A stretch of DNA of 64,000 bases, from contig NZ_JBFDAE010000009.1 in the NCBI RefSeq assembly GCF_040720935.1, forward strand, positions 132,013 through 196,012, read 5' to 3'. Every line of letters begins with the position of its first letter. Position 1 is the first letter of the stretch. Under the pieces are notes generated by a model. It saw nothing but the letters and a program-made list of their open reading frames with translations. It did no database searches and was not told the DNA's origin. The translations under genes were made by a program, and so were the position numbers. Source of the stretch: Jejuia sp040720935. GTDB taxonomy: Bacteria > Bacteroidota > Bacteroidia > Flavobacteriales > Flavobacteriaceae. This document shows positions 26,613-35,840 of the stretch, in pieces.

Positions 26613-26650
26613 CAACTAAATAAAAATCACTAAACTAAATAAAACTCAAT

Positions 26651-27097
26651 CTATTTATCTCTTTTGCCGGCATGCTTTTTCTTGGCTTTACCTTTCATTT
26701 TAGCATGTCTTTTGGCTTGGGCTTTTTCCCATTTGGCATATTGTTCATCATTTAATATGTTTTTCATCTTTGCTTTCATGGCAATTTTGTGGTCCAGCAT
26801 TTTATTGGCCATTTCTAAACGTTGTTCTTTAGAAGGTTTTGTAGCTTCTGCATGCTCTCTTTTGGCTTTTCTTTCTGCCATGTGAGCTTTTCTCAATTTG
26901 GCGTTCTCTAAATTTATCTTATAGATGTCGTCTTGTTGAGACTGGTTTAAATCTAAAAGCAAGGTCATTTTCTTGGTCTGTAAGGTTGCCATTTCCTCAG
27001 GAGCTAAATCCATAGCCTTTTGACCTCTGTTGTTCGCTTGGGCCGATGTAATTTGAATGGCGCAAATTGCCAACGCAATCATTAATATTTTTTTCAT
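26651..27097 (-). CDS. Exported Spy/CpxP-like helical protein
   Basis: A 148-residue protein with a cleavable signal peptide (ending ITSAQ) and an almost fully helical, Lys/Met/His-rich mature part. It contains LLLDLNQSQQDDIYKINLEN and ILNDEQYAKWEKAQ, the paired LxxxQ-type motifs of the Spy/CpxP (DUF4890-like) periplasmic proteins. Such proteins act as chaperones or envelope-stress buffers. The C-terminus is strongly basic (KMKGKAKKKHAGKRDK). Confidence 0.82.
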   Translation of the reverse strand: MKKILMIALAICAIQITSAQANNRGQKAMDLAPEEMATLQTKKMTLLLDLNQSQQDDIYKINLENAKLRKAHMAERKAKREHAEATKPSKEQRLEMANKMLDHKIAMKAKMKNILNDEQYAKWEKAQAKRHAKMKGKAKKKHAGKRDK

Positions 27098-27221
27098 GGT
27101 TTTAAATTTTAAGTTTCTTTATGCTAGGACAGGCAAAAAAAAGAATGGTTTAAAACCGTTTATGTTTTTAACGGGAAATTAACAAATGGGTAATATGGAT
27201 AGTGCTGTAAAATAATTGAAT

Positions 27222-27289
27222 AACCCGCCTCTTAATCCCCTCCGGCCTGGCAGGCAGGCGAATGGAAACTGATACGTAGCTGTTTCATT
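27222..27289. repeat. Dispersed intergenic repeat, partial copy (pair of 37827-37910)
   Basis: CTTAATCCCCTC, then a GC-rich GGCCTGGCAGGCAGGCG, then TGGAAACTGATACGTA and GTTTC. The first and last parts match 37836-37878 in order; the middle differs. Lies in the gap 27098-27300, which holds no gene. Confidence 0.6.
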
Positions 27290-27300
27290 TCTACTGGGAT

Positions 27301-28524
27301 TTATTTTTTAAAAACAGGAACCTCAAGATTAATTCCTGTCTGGAAATCTGGAGCATTATTTACCACTAAATCCTCTTTAAAGAACAGCGATATTTTGTAG
27401 TTAGGTCTTCCGTAAGTATAAATAAAATTCCAATCTGTTAAAGTTGCAGATAATGTTGCGACACCATTTTGCCAACCGCCATTTATTTCACGCCACTTGC
27501 CTAAGAGCTTAAAATAATCTGCTTCTTCTTTTTTGTTGTAACGCGTTTGCAGATGATAATTTACGCTAAAAGCATGGTAATTCCCTTTTTTGGTATATTT
27601 CGTAAATTCTAAATTTGCTTCAAAAGTTCCCAAATACGGATTGTTTCCTAAGTCAATATTATTTTTGGAAGCAATAAAGTTTTTATGAAGAATACTTGTG
27701 CCAAGACCGACATTAAATTCATTTTTATTTTTTAGGATCATGCGCTTCACGGCGTTTAAGGATACGCCATAATCGAGTGACTTATTAAATTTGGAAGTGT
27801 TTATCCCTAGATGACTTCCAAAATTCGCGTAAATATGTCTGTCTTCATTTTTTAAAAATGAAGGATAATAGAAATGGTTGAACTCAAAACCTCCGATAAA
27901 AAAATCATTTTCATCCAGTTCCAGAGTTCTTCCGTTTCTGTCGGTATATTTAAAATTAACTTGATTAAGCCCATAATACCGTCTGCCATATGGGTCTTCG
28001 CCACCAGCGACATTGGTGTGGAAATACTCAATACTTTCATCGCTGGTGAAAAAAGAAAACGGATATTTTCCCCTTGAGATAGTATAAGACCTGATTGTAA
28101 AACCAAGTTCATGCTCTTTATTAATTGGGATATTATAATTAATACGAAATTCTTTAATCACTGCGTCAATAACAATGTTCATATAATCGGCAGGTGTTGT
28201 TTCTTGGTCAATAAACGTATAATTTCTGGCGTACCAGATCACCTTGCTCAATTCTTCCCTGACTATGGGGTCTTTGGGGAAATAGGACTCAACAAATGGA
28301 TGGAAATTGTTTCCGCTAGTATAATTTACAGAAAAGGTTTTGTGCTTAGGAGGTGCTAATTTAAAATTCTGATTAATTCTAGAGCTAAAAACCCCAAAAT
28401 GGTGGGTCGCTAAAATACTGGGTCTGTCTATGCCGTTTTTAAAAGGAATACTGTCTTTTTCCTGTGCATTTAAAAAAATGCTGAAGCATAAGCAGGTAAG
28501 AAGAAAAAGGGTTTTTCTGGGCAT
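27301..28524 (-). CDS. Exported protein, probable outer-membrane beta-barrel
   Basis: A 407-residue protein with a signal peptide (ending IFLNAQ). The mature part consists of alternating aromatic/polar beta strands, with asymmetric turns, typical of an outer-membrane barrel (ELGFTIRSYTISRG, FIGGFEFNHFYYPSF, NYHAFSVNYHLQTRYN). It resembles the DUF3187 family; I hold that name loosely. Ends with a basic VFKK rather than the usual terminal Phe. Confidence 0.7.
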   Translation of the reverse strand: MPRKTLFLLTCLCFSIFLNAQEKDSIPFKNGIDRPSILATHHFGVFSSRINQNFKLAPPKHKTFSVNYTSGNNFHPFVESYFPKDPIVREELSKVIWYARNYTFIDQETTPADYMNIVIDAVIKEFRINYNIPINKEHELGFTIRSYTISRGKYPFSFFTSDESIEYFHTNVAGGEDPYGRRYYGLNQVNFKYTDRNGRTLELDENDFFIGGFEFNHFYYPSFLKNEDRHIYANFGSHLGINTSKFNKSLDYGVSLNAVKRMILKNKNEFNVGLGTSILHKNFIASKNNIDLGNNPYLGTFEANLEFTKYTKKGNYHAFSVNYHLQTRYNKKEEADYFKLLGKWREINGGWQNGVATLSATLTDWNFIYTYGRPNYKISLFFKEDLVVNNAPDFQTGINLEVPVFKK

Positions 28525-28572
28525 GGAGCAAATATATGCTATTTTTAATTTTGGAGCTGTGTCATTTTTATG

Positions 28573-28605
28573 AGACCTGCGAGGTTTTGAAAACCTTGTA
28601 GGTCT
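28573..28605. repeat. Imperfect palindrome AGACCTGCGAGGTTTT / AAAACCTTGTAGGTCT
   Basis: The two 16-base arms meet around a single G and mismatch at only two positions. This palindrome type is a common intergenic element in Bacteroidetes. It lies between two genes on the same strand and is followed by TGATTTTTATTT, so it could also end a transcript. Confidence 0.75.
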
Positions 28606-28635
28606 GATTTTTATTTACAATTATGGTGTTGACTA

Positions 28636-30162
28636 TCATTTTTTTGAAATATTTAAATTATTTTTTTCATGTGTTCTTGTGCTTTTTATAAGTTCCATAG
28701 TCGTAAAATATATGGATTCCTTATGCATTTTGCTTTTTAACCATGCATAAAAACTCATTACGAATATATCTTCCTGCTGTGGTTCAATCCAATCAAATGA
28801 TGTTTCCACTAAAGTTTGAAATTCAATTAAACCGACGTTTTCCGGATTCTTATAATAAACGTTTACAAGCTCTAAAAAGGTGATAACTCGATGTTGGTCA
28901 ATGGATTTCAGATAGTTGTAATGATTTCTTTTAAAACTCAAAAGTTTAGATGCTACCAAGTCAATATTCCCTAATTCTATGTGTAATAATAATTCTATCA
29001 AATTCTTTTTTATAACCCATTCTACGCCTGCTTTTTCGGTGTACCAATTATCACTATGATAAAACTTTGAAAGGATGTGATGTGCGCTTTTAAAATCTTC
29101 CTTTTGAAAATAAAACATGACTAAACTTAGATGAAGGTCTAAAAGCGATTCAATATCGGGATGTTTTGTTTTTAAGAAAGGCCGAATTAATGAGATAGCT
29201 GTATCCTGTTTATTCGTGAAATTGTAATTTAAACTGAGCAATAAATGATATTTTAATTGGAATGTATTTTGATACTTGCCTTTTTGTTGTAACATCTGTT
29301 CGTTCATCAACTTTAAATAGAACTGGGAATCGTCAAATTTTTTATTTCTGAATAATGTGTTCGCAATGAGATATAAAATTTGAATATGATAAAAAGGTTG
29401 TTTTTCCCTGTCTTTATAGGATGCAATAGAGGTATAAGAACTGATTAAAAACGATTCAATTTTAAGATAACCATTAGTCGCAAAAGCGGAAACACTAACA
29501 ATACTTATGAGCTGATATAAGGCTTTAAATGATAATTTATCAATGATGTCCAAATTGAATTCCTCAAGTGTATTTTTTAGAATCGTCTGAAAATCGGATG
29601 TGTCATCATGTGCTAATCTGTGTTTTATTTTGGAATACGCAATATTTAAATGCGCTTCTAATTGATGTTTTTCTTTATTACTGTTGAATTTAGAAATGAG
29701 TTCATCTAAATCAATTGAAGGGCATGCATGCGCAAACTGGATTTGAGTGTGATAAATTTCATTAAGTAGCGCAAATAAATGATGCTCCAGAGCAATTCCT
29801 TCAGCTTTATTTAAAATTTTATAGGCGGTTTTGTAATGTTTCTGTTGTAAATAATTTCGGGCTGCTAAAATGTATTTTATAATTTCCATGTGAATGGAAT
29901 TTTCATCTTCTAAACTAGAATTGGCAGAAAAACTGATAATGGATTGAAACAACCGCTTTCTTAACGCATGGTATGCTGCTTTGTTAGGGCTTCCGTAAAG
30001 CTTAAAACAAATGTCTTCCGAATTTAAATTACCATCTTTTAAAAGTTTGAATAATTGCGTGTTTTTAGTATCCGAGCGTTTGTTCTTTTTTTCTAGATAT
30101 GTAATAAAACGCTGCTGTTCTTCTTTTGAAAACGCAGAAACGATACTGTTTAAATCATTCAT
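28636..30162 (-). CDS. Helical-repeat protein of unknown function
   Basis: A 508-residue cytoplasmic protein with no signal peptide, built entirely of helices with TPR-like spacing (LAARNYLQQKHYKTAYKILN, LHLSLVMFYFQKEDFKSAHH). The N-terminus (FSKEEQQRFITYLEKKNKRS) resembles a set of flavobacterial proteins with no known role. A scaffold or regulator function is possible but not shown. Single gene divergent from yiaA. Confidence 0.72.
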   Translation of the reverse strand: MNDLNSIVSAFSKEEQQRFITYLEKKNKRSDTKNTQLFKLLKDGNLNSEDICFKLYGSPNKAAYHALRKRLFQSIISFSANSSLEDENSIHMEIIKYILAARNYLQQKHYKTAYKILNKAEGIALEHHLFALLNEIYHTQIQFAHACPSIDLDELISKFNSNKEKHQLEAHLNIAYSKIKHRLAHDDTSDFQTILKNTLEEFNLDIIDKLSFKALYQLISIVSVSAFATNGYLKIESFLISSYTSIASYKDREKQPFYHIQILYLIANTLFRNKKFDDSQFYLKLMNEQMLQQKGKYQNTFQLKYHLLLSLNYNFTNKQDTAISLIRPFLKTKHPDIESLLDLHLSLVMFYFQKEDFKSAHHILSKFYHSDNWYTEKAGVEWVIKKNLIELLLHIELGNIDLVASKLLSFKRNHYNYLKSIDQHRVITFLELVNVYYKNPENVGLIEFQTLVETSFDWIEPQQEDIFVMSFYAWLKSKMHKESIYFTTMELIKSTRTHEKNNLNISKK

Positions 30163-30312
30163 TTAATCGTCATTAAAATATTTAATAATCCAATAAAAAT
30201 AGTAATAATAGAATTAATGGTATAAAATATATCGTCAGTTTTAGTTAAAAGTTGTGTTTTGGCAACACTAAAAGTTTCGGAGTTTTGCCTCATAATCATT
30301 AAAACAAAAATT

Positions 30313-30795
30313 ATGAATTATCAAACAACAGTTTCGGTAGATGACAAAATAAAAAAAACCGATACCAAGAAAGAAGTTAAAGTTTACGACCAAAAACCAA
30401 CAGCTGCATTTATTGGAGCTTCTTGGTCTGCCTTATTAATAGGGATGACGTCTTATTGTATTGGTTTATGGAATGCCGATATGCTATTAAACGAAAAAGG
30501 CTATTATTTTACAATTTTGCTCTTTGGGCTCTTTTCAGTAATCTCCGTTCAAAAAGCGGTACGGGATAAAATGGAGGATATTCCAGTAACCGATATTTAT
30601 TATAGTATCAGTTGGTTTACGACATTAGCATCAATTGTATTGTTGGTTATCGGACTTTGGAATGCAGATTTGTTATTAAGCGAAAAAGGGTTTTATGGCA
30701 TGTCTTTTCTGCTCAGTTTATTTTCGGCTATTGCGGTACAGAAAAACACTAGGGATGTGCAGTATATAGATAGAAATGTAGAAGAAGATAAATAG
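30313..30795 (+). CDS. yiaA: Inner membrane YiaA/YiaB-type protein
   Basis: A 160-residue membrane protein with four helices in two similar halves. Each half has the motif GLWNADxLLxEKGxY (residues about 55 and 118) followed by SxxAVQK, the YiaAB two-helix domain repeated twice. Function is unknown; E. coli YiaA/YiaB are inner membrane proteins. The frame is open from 30259, but MNYQTTVSV at 30313 is the natural start. Confidence 0.92.
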   Translation: MNYQTTVSVDDKIKKTDTKKEVKVYDQKPTAAFIGASWSALLIGMTSYCIGLWNADMLLNEKGYYFTILLFGLFSVISVQKAVRDKMEDIPVTDIYYSISWFTTLASIVLLVIGLWNADLLLSEKGFYGMSFLLSLFSAIAVQKNTRDVQYIDRNVEEDK

Positions 30796-30853
30796 GCTTA
30801 AAATTAAATCAAAACAAAAAAAAAGGGTTGTTTTGATGGTTGGTTAGTAACCC

Positions 30854-30896
30854 AAAACCTCGTGACTATATTGGTTGCGGGGTTTTAAATTTTTGT
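30854..30896 (+). terminator. Possible terminator after yiaA
   Basis: AAAACCTCG pairs with CGGGGTTTT across a long loop, followed by AAATTTTTG. Weak because of the large loop. Confidence 0.4.
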
Positions 30897-30959
30897 AAAG
30901 TATCTATTGGAATTAAGTTTCAGTATTTATCGTATTTTAGTATTCAAACTACTTTTAAA

Positions 30960-31838
30960 ATGCCATATTGGTTATACATCCTGATAATTGCACTTGTTAT
31001 TTACGTAACAACTAGTATTGCATTGTATTATTTACAAGATTATATGTTGTTTAAGCCAGAAAAGCTCCATAAAGATTTTGAGTTCCACTATGAAAACCAA
31101 AATATAGAAGAGCATAATTTAGAAACCAGAGATGGGGCCGTTATTAACGGATTGCTTTTTAAACCTAAGGGACCATCAAAAGGGATTGTATTATATCTCA
31201 AAGGAAATTCAAAGAGTATTAAAGGCTGGGGGAAATTTGCGGTAGATTTTACGCGCCATAATTACAACGTATTGATGGTAGATTATCGAGGCTTTGGAAA
31301 AAGCACGGGCAAGCGTTCACAAAAAGCCATAAAGCGCGATTTACAGGTAGTGTACAATAAAATTAAGGAGCATACTACCGAAGATAGAATTATATTATAC
31401 GGGCGTTCGCTAGGTTCTGGTTTTGCATCAAAACTGGCTTCTATGAACCAACCAAAACTATTGATTTTGGATGCGCCATACTATAGTTTAACAAAAGTAA
31501 CCAAACGTTATGCGCCCTTTATGCCATTGTCAATTTTGATAAAATATCCGTTGCCAACTTATAAATGGCTAAAATATGTGCAATGTCCCATTCATATTAT
31601 CCATGGTACAAATGATAAGCTGATTCCTTATAAAACAAGTGTGAAATTATCAAAAGTAAATCCGAAACTCACCAAATTACATACCGTTATTGGTGGCGGA
31701 CATAAAAACTTAAATACCTTTGAATCCTATCATAAAATGATTCATGAGATAATAAACAGTAAACCCCAGGATATAGATTTATCCACTACCAGCATACATG
31801 TTAAACACAGTTCAAAACCCGATAAAGCGAAGACTTAA
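30960..31838 (+). CDS. Alpha/beta hydrolase, membrane-anchored (copy 1)
   Basis: A 292-residue protein: one N-terminal membrane helix (about 3-25) and an alpha/beta hydrolase domain of the BEM46/ABHD13 type. The nucleophile elbow is YGRSLGSG, the acid is in HGTNDKLIPY and the His in GGGHKN. The oxyanion segment, normally HGN, is KGN (LYLKGNSKSIKGWG). The frame is open from 30840, but MPYWLYILI at 30960 starts the membrane helix. Its last 41 bases overlap the next gene, a paralogue. Confidence 0.88.
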   Translation: MPYWLYILIIALVIYVTTSIALYYLQDYMLFKPEKLHKDFEFHYENQNIEEHNLETRDGAVINGLLFKPKGPSKGIVLYLKGNSKSIKGWGKFAVDFTRHNYNVLMVDYRGFGKSTGKRSQKAIKRDLQVVYNKIKEHTTEDRIILYGRSLGSGFASKLASMNQPKLLILDAPYYSLTKVTKRYAPFMPLSILIKYPLPTYKWLKYVQCPIHIIHGTNDKLIPYKTSVKLSKVNPKLTKLHTVIGGGHKNLNTFESYHKMIHEIINSKPQDIDLSTTSIHVKHSSKPDKAKT

Positions 31839-32622
31839 AAAGTTAGGTCTCGTTTTAATAAGCCTTTATGTTATGATTACAGCCGCATTATATTTTATGC
31901 AAGAAAAACTGTTGTTTTTTCCAACGGTTTTAGAACAGAATTATGAGTTTCAATTCAACCATAATTTTGAAGAATTAAATTTTGAAACAGATGATGGTGC
32001 AAAGCTAAGCGCCATTCATTTTAAAGTTGAAAACCCGAAAGGTGTCATTTTATATTTTCACGGCAATGCAGGCGATTTGTCGCGCTGGGGAACTGTAGCC
32101 GAGTTTTTTGTTGAAAAGCAATATGACGTTTTGGTTATGGATTACCGCACTTATGGTAAAAGTACAGGGAAATTAAGTGAAGCTGTATTTTATAGTGATG
32201 CGCAACTGTTTTATAATTATTTAAAAAAGCATTATGATGAAAACGACATCATAATATACGGACGTTCTCTTGGGACAGGAATTGCAACCTATGTAGCGTC
32301 TAAAAACAATCCAGAACAACTTATTTTAGAAACACCCTATCACAGTATTTCAGATGTTGGTAAATCTCGATTTCCAATATTACCAGTAGCACAGTTATTG
32401 AAATATAAGTTTCCTACTTATCAGTTTATTGAAAAAGTGGATTGTCCAATTACAATTTTTCATGGGACAAACGATTTGGTGGTACCTTATAATTCAGCAA
32501 AAAAACTATACGAAGTAGCTCCAAAACCAAGCACAACTTTTATAACTATTAAAGGAGGCAACCATAACGATTTAATTAATTTTGAAGACTACCACACCCA
32601 ACTCGATAAGCTTTTCTCTTAA
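31798..32622 (+). CDS. Alpha/beta hydrolase, membrane-anchored (copy 2)
   Basis: A 274-residue paralogue of the upstream gene with the same layout: membrane helix about 17-34, LYFHGNAGDLSRWG (standard HGN oxyanion segment), YGRSLGTG nucleophile elbow, HGTNDLVVPY acid and GGNHNDL His. The first ATG (31798) lies inside the previous gene; an ATG at 31873 is possible but would cut off part of the membrane helix. Tandem duplication followed by divergence is the likely origin. Substrate unknown. Confidence 0.88.
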   Translation: MLNTVQNPIKRRLKKLGLVLISLYVMITAALYFMQEKLLFFPTVLEQNYEFQFNHNFEELNFETDDGAKLSAIHFKVENPKGVILYFHGNAGDLSRWGTVAEFFVEKQYDVLVMDYRTYGKSTGKLSEAVFYSDAQLFYNYLKKHYDENDIIIYGRSLGTGIATYVASKNNPEQLILETPYHSISDVGKSRFPILPVAQLLKYKFPTYQFIEKVDCPITIFHGTNDLVVPYNSAKKLYEVAPKPSTTFITIKGGNHNDLINFEDYHTQLDKLFS

Positions 32623-32795
32623 AAAATTAACATACTGGGGCATCATCTCTTAAAGAAACTATAAAAAAATAGTTCGCGCTGTTAAACATTTCTAAATTGA
32701 TGTAATGATTTGGGTTAATTACCGTCTATTTGTATAGAATTTAGATTTACATAGATTTAAATTAAAGTTTAGTTTGGTTAGTTTAGTTAAAGACA

Positions 32796-32833
32796 AAAGC
32801 CAGTAATCGATTGATTGCTGGCTTTATCTTTTT
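32796..32833. terminator. Terminator between the hydrolase pair and the nuclease gene
   Basis: AAAGCCAGTAATC pairs with GATTGCTGGCTTT with one G-U pair, followed by ATCTTTTTTG; it can serve both convergent units. Confidence 0.85.
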
Positions 32834-32848
32834 TGTGGAATTTTCAAA

Positions 32849-33352
32849 TTAATCAAAATTTATATAATTACCTTCTTCTAAATTTATATTGTATTTTACT
32901 TTGAATTCTTTCTTTTTAGTAGAAGCACTAGCTTGAACAATTCGTCGCTTATGTTTAAAACAAACAAGCGCATTTAATTTGTAATCTTTAGGGAATTCTA
33001 TATAATTTGAATAATATTTAAAGGTGTTTTCTATTTGTTTGTATGCTGTTTTTCTATGATTGCTTCTATTATCTTGAGTGCCTTTAATTTCTACGAAATA
33101 TAGCTTTTCTTCATTTAGAATTAGTAAATCACATTGACCACCTTCTGAATTAATCATCACACAATTATCATTTTGTATAGAATAGACAACTGTTTTGTTA
33201 GTTTTTTCAACATATAAATGATAAAAATCTGTAGCATTCACTATAAGAACACCGTTTTCCGTGTCAAGTAAAAAGTTGTGTTTTTCATTTAATTCAGAAA
33301 TACATTTGTTTTCAATAGTATTAGGAATATTGTCTCCAATTTCTTGAATCAT
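32849..33352 (-). CDS. Putative PD-(D/E)XK nuclease, partner of the ATPase
   Basis: A 167-residue protein with no signal peptide. The nuclease pattern is seen at E70-GGQC-D75, then a strand and E88-I-K90 (VEIKG), with Q106 in AYKQIENTF as a possible QxxxY-like helper. The spacing D-x12-ExK fits the PD-(D/E)XK superfamily. The C-terminal part is basic (KHKRRIVQASASTKKKEF). Its ATG overlaps the stop of the ATPase gene by four bases (ATGA), so the two proteins are made together. The ATPase probably controls the nuclease. No close named family is recognised. Confidence 0.72.
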   Translation of the reverse strand: MIQEIGDNIPNTIENKCISELNEKHNFLLDTENGVLIVNATDFYHLYVEKTNKTVVYSIQNDNCVMINSEGGQCDLLILNEEKLYFVEIKGTQDNRSNHRKTAYKQIENTFKYYSNYIEFPKDYKLNALVCFKHKRRIVQASASTKKKEFKVKYNINLEEGNYINFD

Positions 33353-34383
33353 AAAGACAAAATTTTATCGAACTCATCAGCGAAATTTTCAGATGCGTTG
33401 TCTATCATGTTATTCTTTATTTGCCCAAGTTTATCATCCATTATCTTTCTCGCTTTTCCATTTTTAAGTTCGTAAGCAATGAAATTATTTGGGTTCAACC
33501 ACGAACCTTTTGGAATTATTCGCTGAACCTCTTTATTGAAGGTTTTACCCTTTTCAAAAGCCAATAATAAATTATTTATTGAAGCAAGAACATATGGACT
33601 GTGGGTTGTTAGAATTAAGTTTTTTCTATGGATATGATTTTGTTGGTTATCCTGACAATTCTTTATTAAATACTTGATTAATTCGTGCTGTGTTTCTGGA
33701 TAAATATTTAATTCGGGTTCTTCTATAACAAAATTATAGTTGTGTGTTTCAGTTTTTGATTTAGCATATTCAACCAACAATAATATTGGAAGAATACTTT
33801 GAAGCCCAGAAGCAGATTCTAAGAGATTTACCTTTTCATCATTATTATGATAGATGTATGACGTTTTTCCTTCTCTTTTGTATGTGTAGTTTTTATCAAT
33901 TAATTTTAAAGGAAGTTCTTTTATGGTACTAATAGCTTTTTCGTATTCTTGACCTATGTCCAAAATATGTTTGGGAATTGAAACTTCATTATTAATTAAG
34001 CCTAAAGTGTTTTCAGCAATTAAATGAAGAAAGTTTCTTTCAGAGGGAATGTATAAAGAATCATCGCTAAAAGGTATGCCAAATTTCATTTTAGACAATC
34101 TTTCCAAATTGTTTTTGGAATATGATACTTCATAATTGTCTCGCTTGTAGTAAATAGATGTTTCGGGACTTAAAAAAGCTCTTAAATTATATTTGCTTAA
34201 TTCTGAAATAAACTTTGAGTTTCTGTTTTTTCTAAAATTTTCATCTTCAAAAATGGCCAATAGTTTAGCCAAAGTACTTTTTCCTGTAGCTTGTTTTCCA
34301 ATAAAACAGACAGTTTCGCGTACTTCAATATTAATGTCTTTTAAAGGACCAAAATTTTTGACTATCAGTTTTGCTCTTTGCAT
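33349..34383 (-). CDS. ABC-type AAA ATPase (OLD/AriA-like), partner of the nuclease
   Basis: A 344-residue ATPase of the AAA_15/AAA_21 type seen in OLD nucleases and PARIS AriA. Walker A GKQATGKST (29-37), ABC signature-like ESASGLQS (189-196), Walker B NFVIEEPELN (217-226) with E222 as catalytic base, and H-loop LTTHSPY (H261). The N-terminus KLIVKNFGPLKDINIEV is typical. Unlike OLD proteins it has no C-terminal TOPRIM nuclease; a separate PD-(D/E)XK protein follows instead. The gene begins 25 bases after a displaced copy of the lysS 3' end. A defence role is inferred, not shown. Confidence 0.88.
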   Translation of the reverse strand: MQRAKLIVKNFGPLKDINIEVRETVCFIGKQATGKSTLAKLLAIFEDENFRKNRNSKFISELSKYNLRAFLSPETSIYYKRDNYEVSYSKNNLERLSKMKFGIPFSDDSLYIPSERNFLHLIAENTLGLINNEVSIPKHILDIGQEYEKAISTIKELPLKLIDKNYTYKREGKTSYIYHNNDEKVNLLESASGLQSILPILLLVEYAKSKTETHNYNFVIEEPELNIYPETQHELIKYLIKNCQDNQQNHIHRKNLILTTHSPYVLASINNLLLAFEKGKTFNKEVQRIIPKGSWLNPNNFIAYELKNGKARKIMDDKLGQIKNNMIDNASENFADEFDKILSL

Positions 34384-34404
34384 AAAACAAATGTAACTTT
34401 TTTA

Positions 34405-34443
34405 TTTAAACAATTTCCACAAACAATCCTTCATCAGTTTTTT
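34405..34443 (-). pseudogene. Displaced copy of the lysS 3' end
   Basis: Reads KTDEGLFVEIV then stop on the minus strand, identical in protein to the end of lysS at 35841. The 39 bases differ at only four places, all silent third-position changes (AAG/AAA, GAC/GAT, GAG/GAA, GGG/GGA). The stop codon of the lipoprotein gene lies inside it in another frame. Confidence 0.88.
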
Positions 34444-35693
34444 TTGCTTTTTAGAACTGTGCCATCTTTGAAGACAATTGCTGTTATATCATAGCTCATT
34501 TTTAGTTGATTCTTTGAATTTCGAGCCTTTTCAAACTTATAATTTTCAGAAGAATATTTGTTGTAGGTTAAATTGTAATTGAATTCATTACTAGAATAAG
34601 TTTTAACGAAGATGCTGTTTTGAAATTCAACAGGCGGGTTTAATTTGATTTTAAGATTCTTCAATCTAAAAATTTCATCATTAAATATATCTGAGACTAT
34701 GATGTCAAATTGAAAGTTGGTAATTGACCTTAATTCCTCTCTAGTCTTAGAAATAATTCTTTTTATTTCTATAGACATATTTGTGTCATAAGTACTATTG
34801 TTTTCATGAAAATTCTTCCAAGAAGGGTTGTGTATTTTTAATTTTAATATATCATTTGGGGTCAATAATTTTTGTATTGAATCACTAATTAGCTTTATAT
34901 TATTAATTAGTGAATTAGATCTAAACAACAAATAGGCTTCCTCATATTCATTTATTAAAGAATCATTTTTTTTTGTGTCTTTTTCTAATTTAGTATATAA
35001 CTCAATCGTATAATCATCTTTATTCCAAACTATGGAACCAGGCTTTTTCTTTAAATTATAATATTTTAAGAAATCATTTTCTGGATGTTTTCTGTCAAAA
35101 TCACCTTCATTATTAATGAATTTTTCTAAATTTAAGAAAGTACCCATTCGACTTGTGTCCTTAACTTTATAATTAGCATTATTAATGGGGTCTTTTAAAT
35201 TTTTGGGAATAATAAATATGCCAAAGGTGTCATCAGGTTTTCCATATAATTGGATTAAACATTCTTTTAAGTTGAGAACGTCAGTTACAGGAGTTGCTCC
35301 ATAGCTTCTATTAAAATATTTAGTGCCATCATATAGGTAGGTTGTGTCTTTTCTGAGATCAAATTTTACCGATCTAAGATTGCCAAAAGTATATTCATCA
35401 GCATTATAAGTGATGTCTGATTGAATACTATCTTGACCGATTTTGAAGTAGTATCTATAAATTAATTCTTCTCTGAATCTAAATTTGTCTTCTTTAAATT
35501 CATATTTATTCGTTAATATTTTTTGATCAACGAGTGAATCAATTTTATTTTTCCATTTATTTTCAGAGTCATTGATTCTAATTCCAGATAGCGGATCAGC
35601 TATTGGTGTTTTGTCATTAGTACATGATGTAGATAGAAGTATTATTATAGCACAAAAAATATATCTTAAATAGTTTACGAATTGGAAGCACAT
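34434..35693 (-). CDS. Lipoprotein of unknown function
   Basis: A 419-residue lipoprotein (lipobox LSTSC near residue 24), rich in Lys/Asn/Tyr and with no family I recognise. It contains DPLSGIRINDSENKWKNKID near the start and IYRYYFKIGQDSIQSD, then alternating helices and strands. The final codons run into a displaced lysS tail at 34405-34443, so the gene was inserted between lysS and that tail or arrived with it. Very AT-rich with many Asn/Lys codons, like other accessory genes here. Confidence 0.75.
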   Translation of the reverse strand: MCFQFVNYLRYIFCAIIILLSTSCTNDKTPIADPLSGIRINDSENKWKNKIDSLVDQKILTNKYEFKEDKFRFREELIYRYYFKIGQDSIQSDITYNADEYTFGNLRSVKFDLRKDTTYLYDGTKYFNRSYGATPVTDVLNLKECLIQLYGKPDDTFGIFIIPKNLKDPINNANYKVKDTSRMGTFLNLEKFINNEGDFDRKHPENDFLKYYNLKKKPGSIVWNKDDYTIELYTKLEKDTKKNDSLINEYEEAYLLFRSNSLINNIKLISDSIQKLLTPNDILKLKIHNPSWKNFHENNSTYDTNMSIEIKRIISKTREELRSITNFQFDIIVSDIFNDEIFRLKNLKIKLNPPVEFQNSIFVKTYSSNEFNYNLTYNKYSSENYKFEKARNSKNQLKMSYDITAIVFKDGTVLKSKKN

Positions 35694-35840
35694 AGCTAAA
35701 AGTTGTATTTATTAGTTGAATTTAAGGATGTAAATATTCGTTTTCCAATAGAAACAGATTGATGAAACTGGAGCCAAATCATAAACAAGTATTGATTAAT
35801 CTTTAAATAAAAATATATTTGACATCAAAAAGTTTATAAT

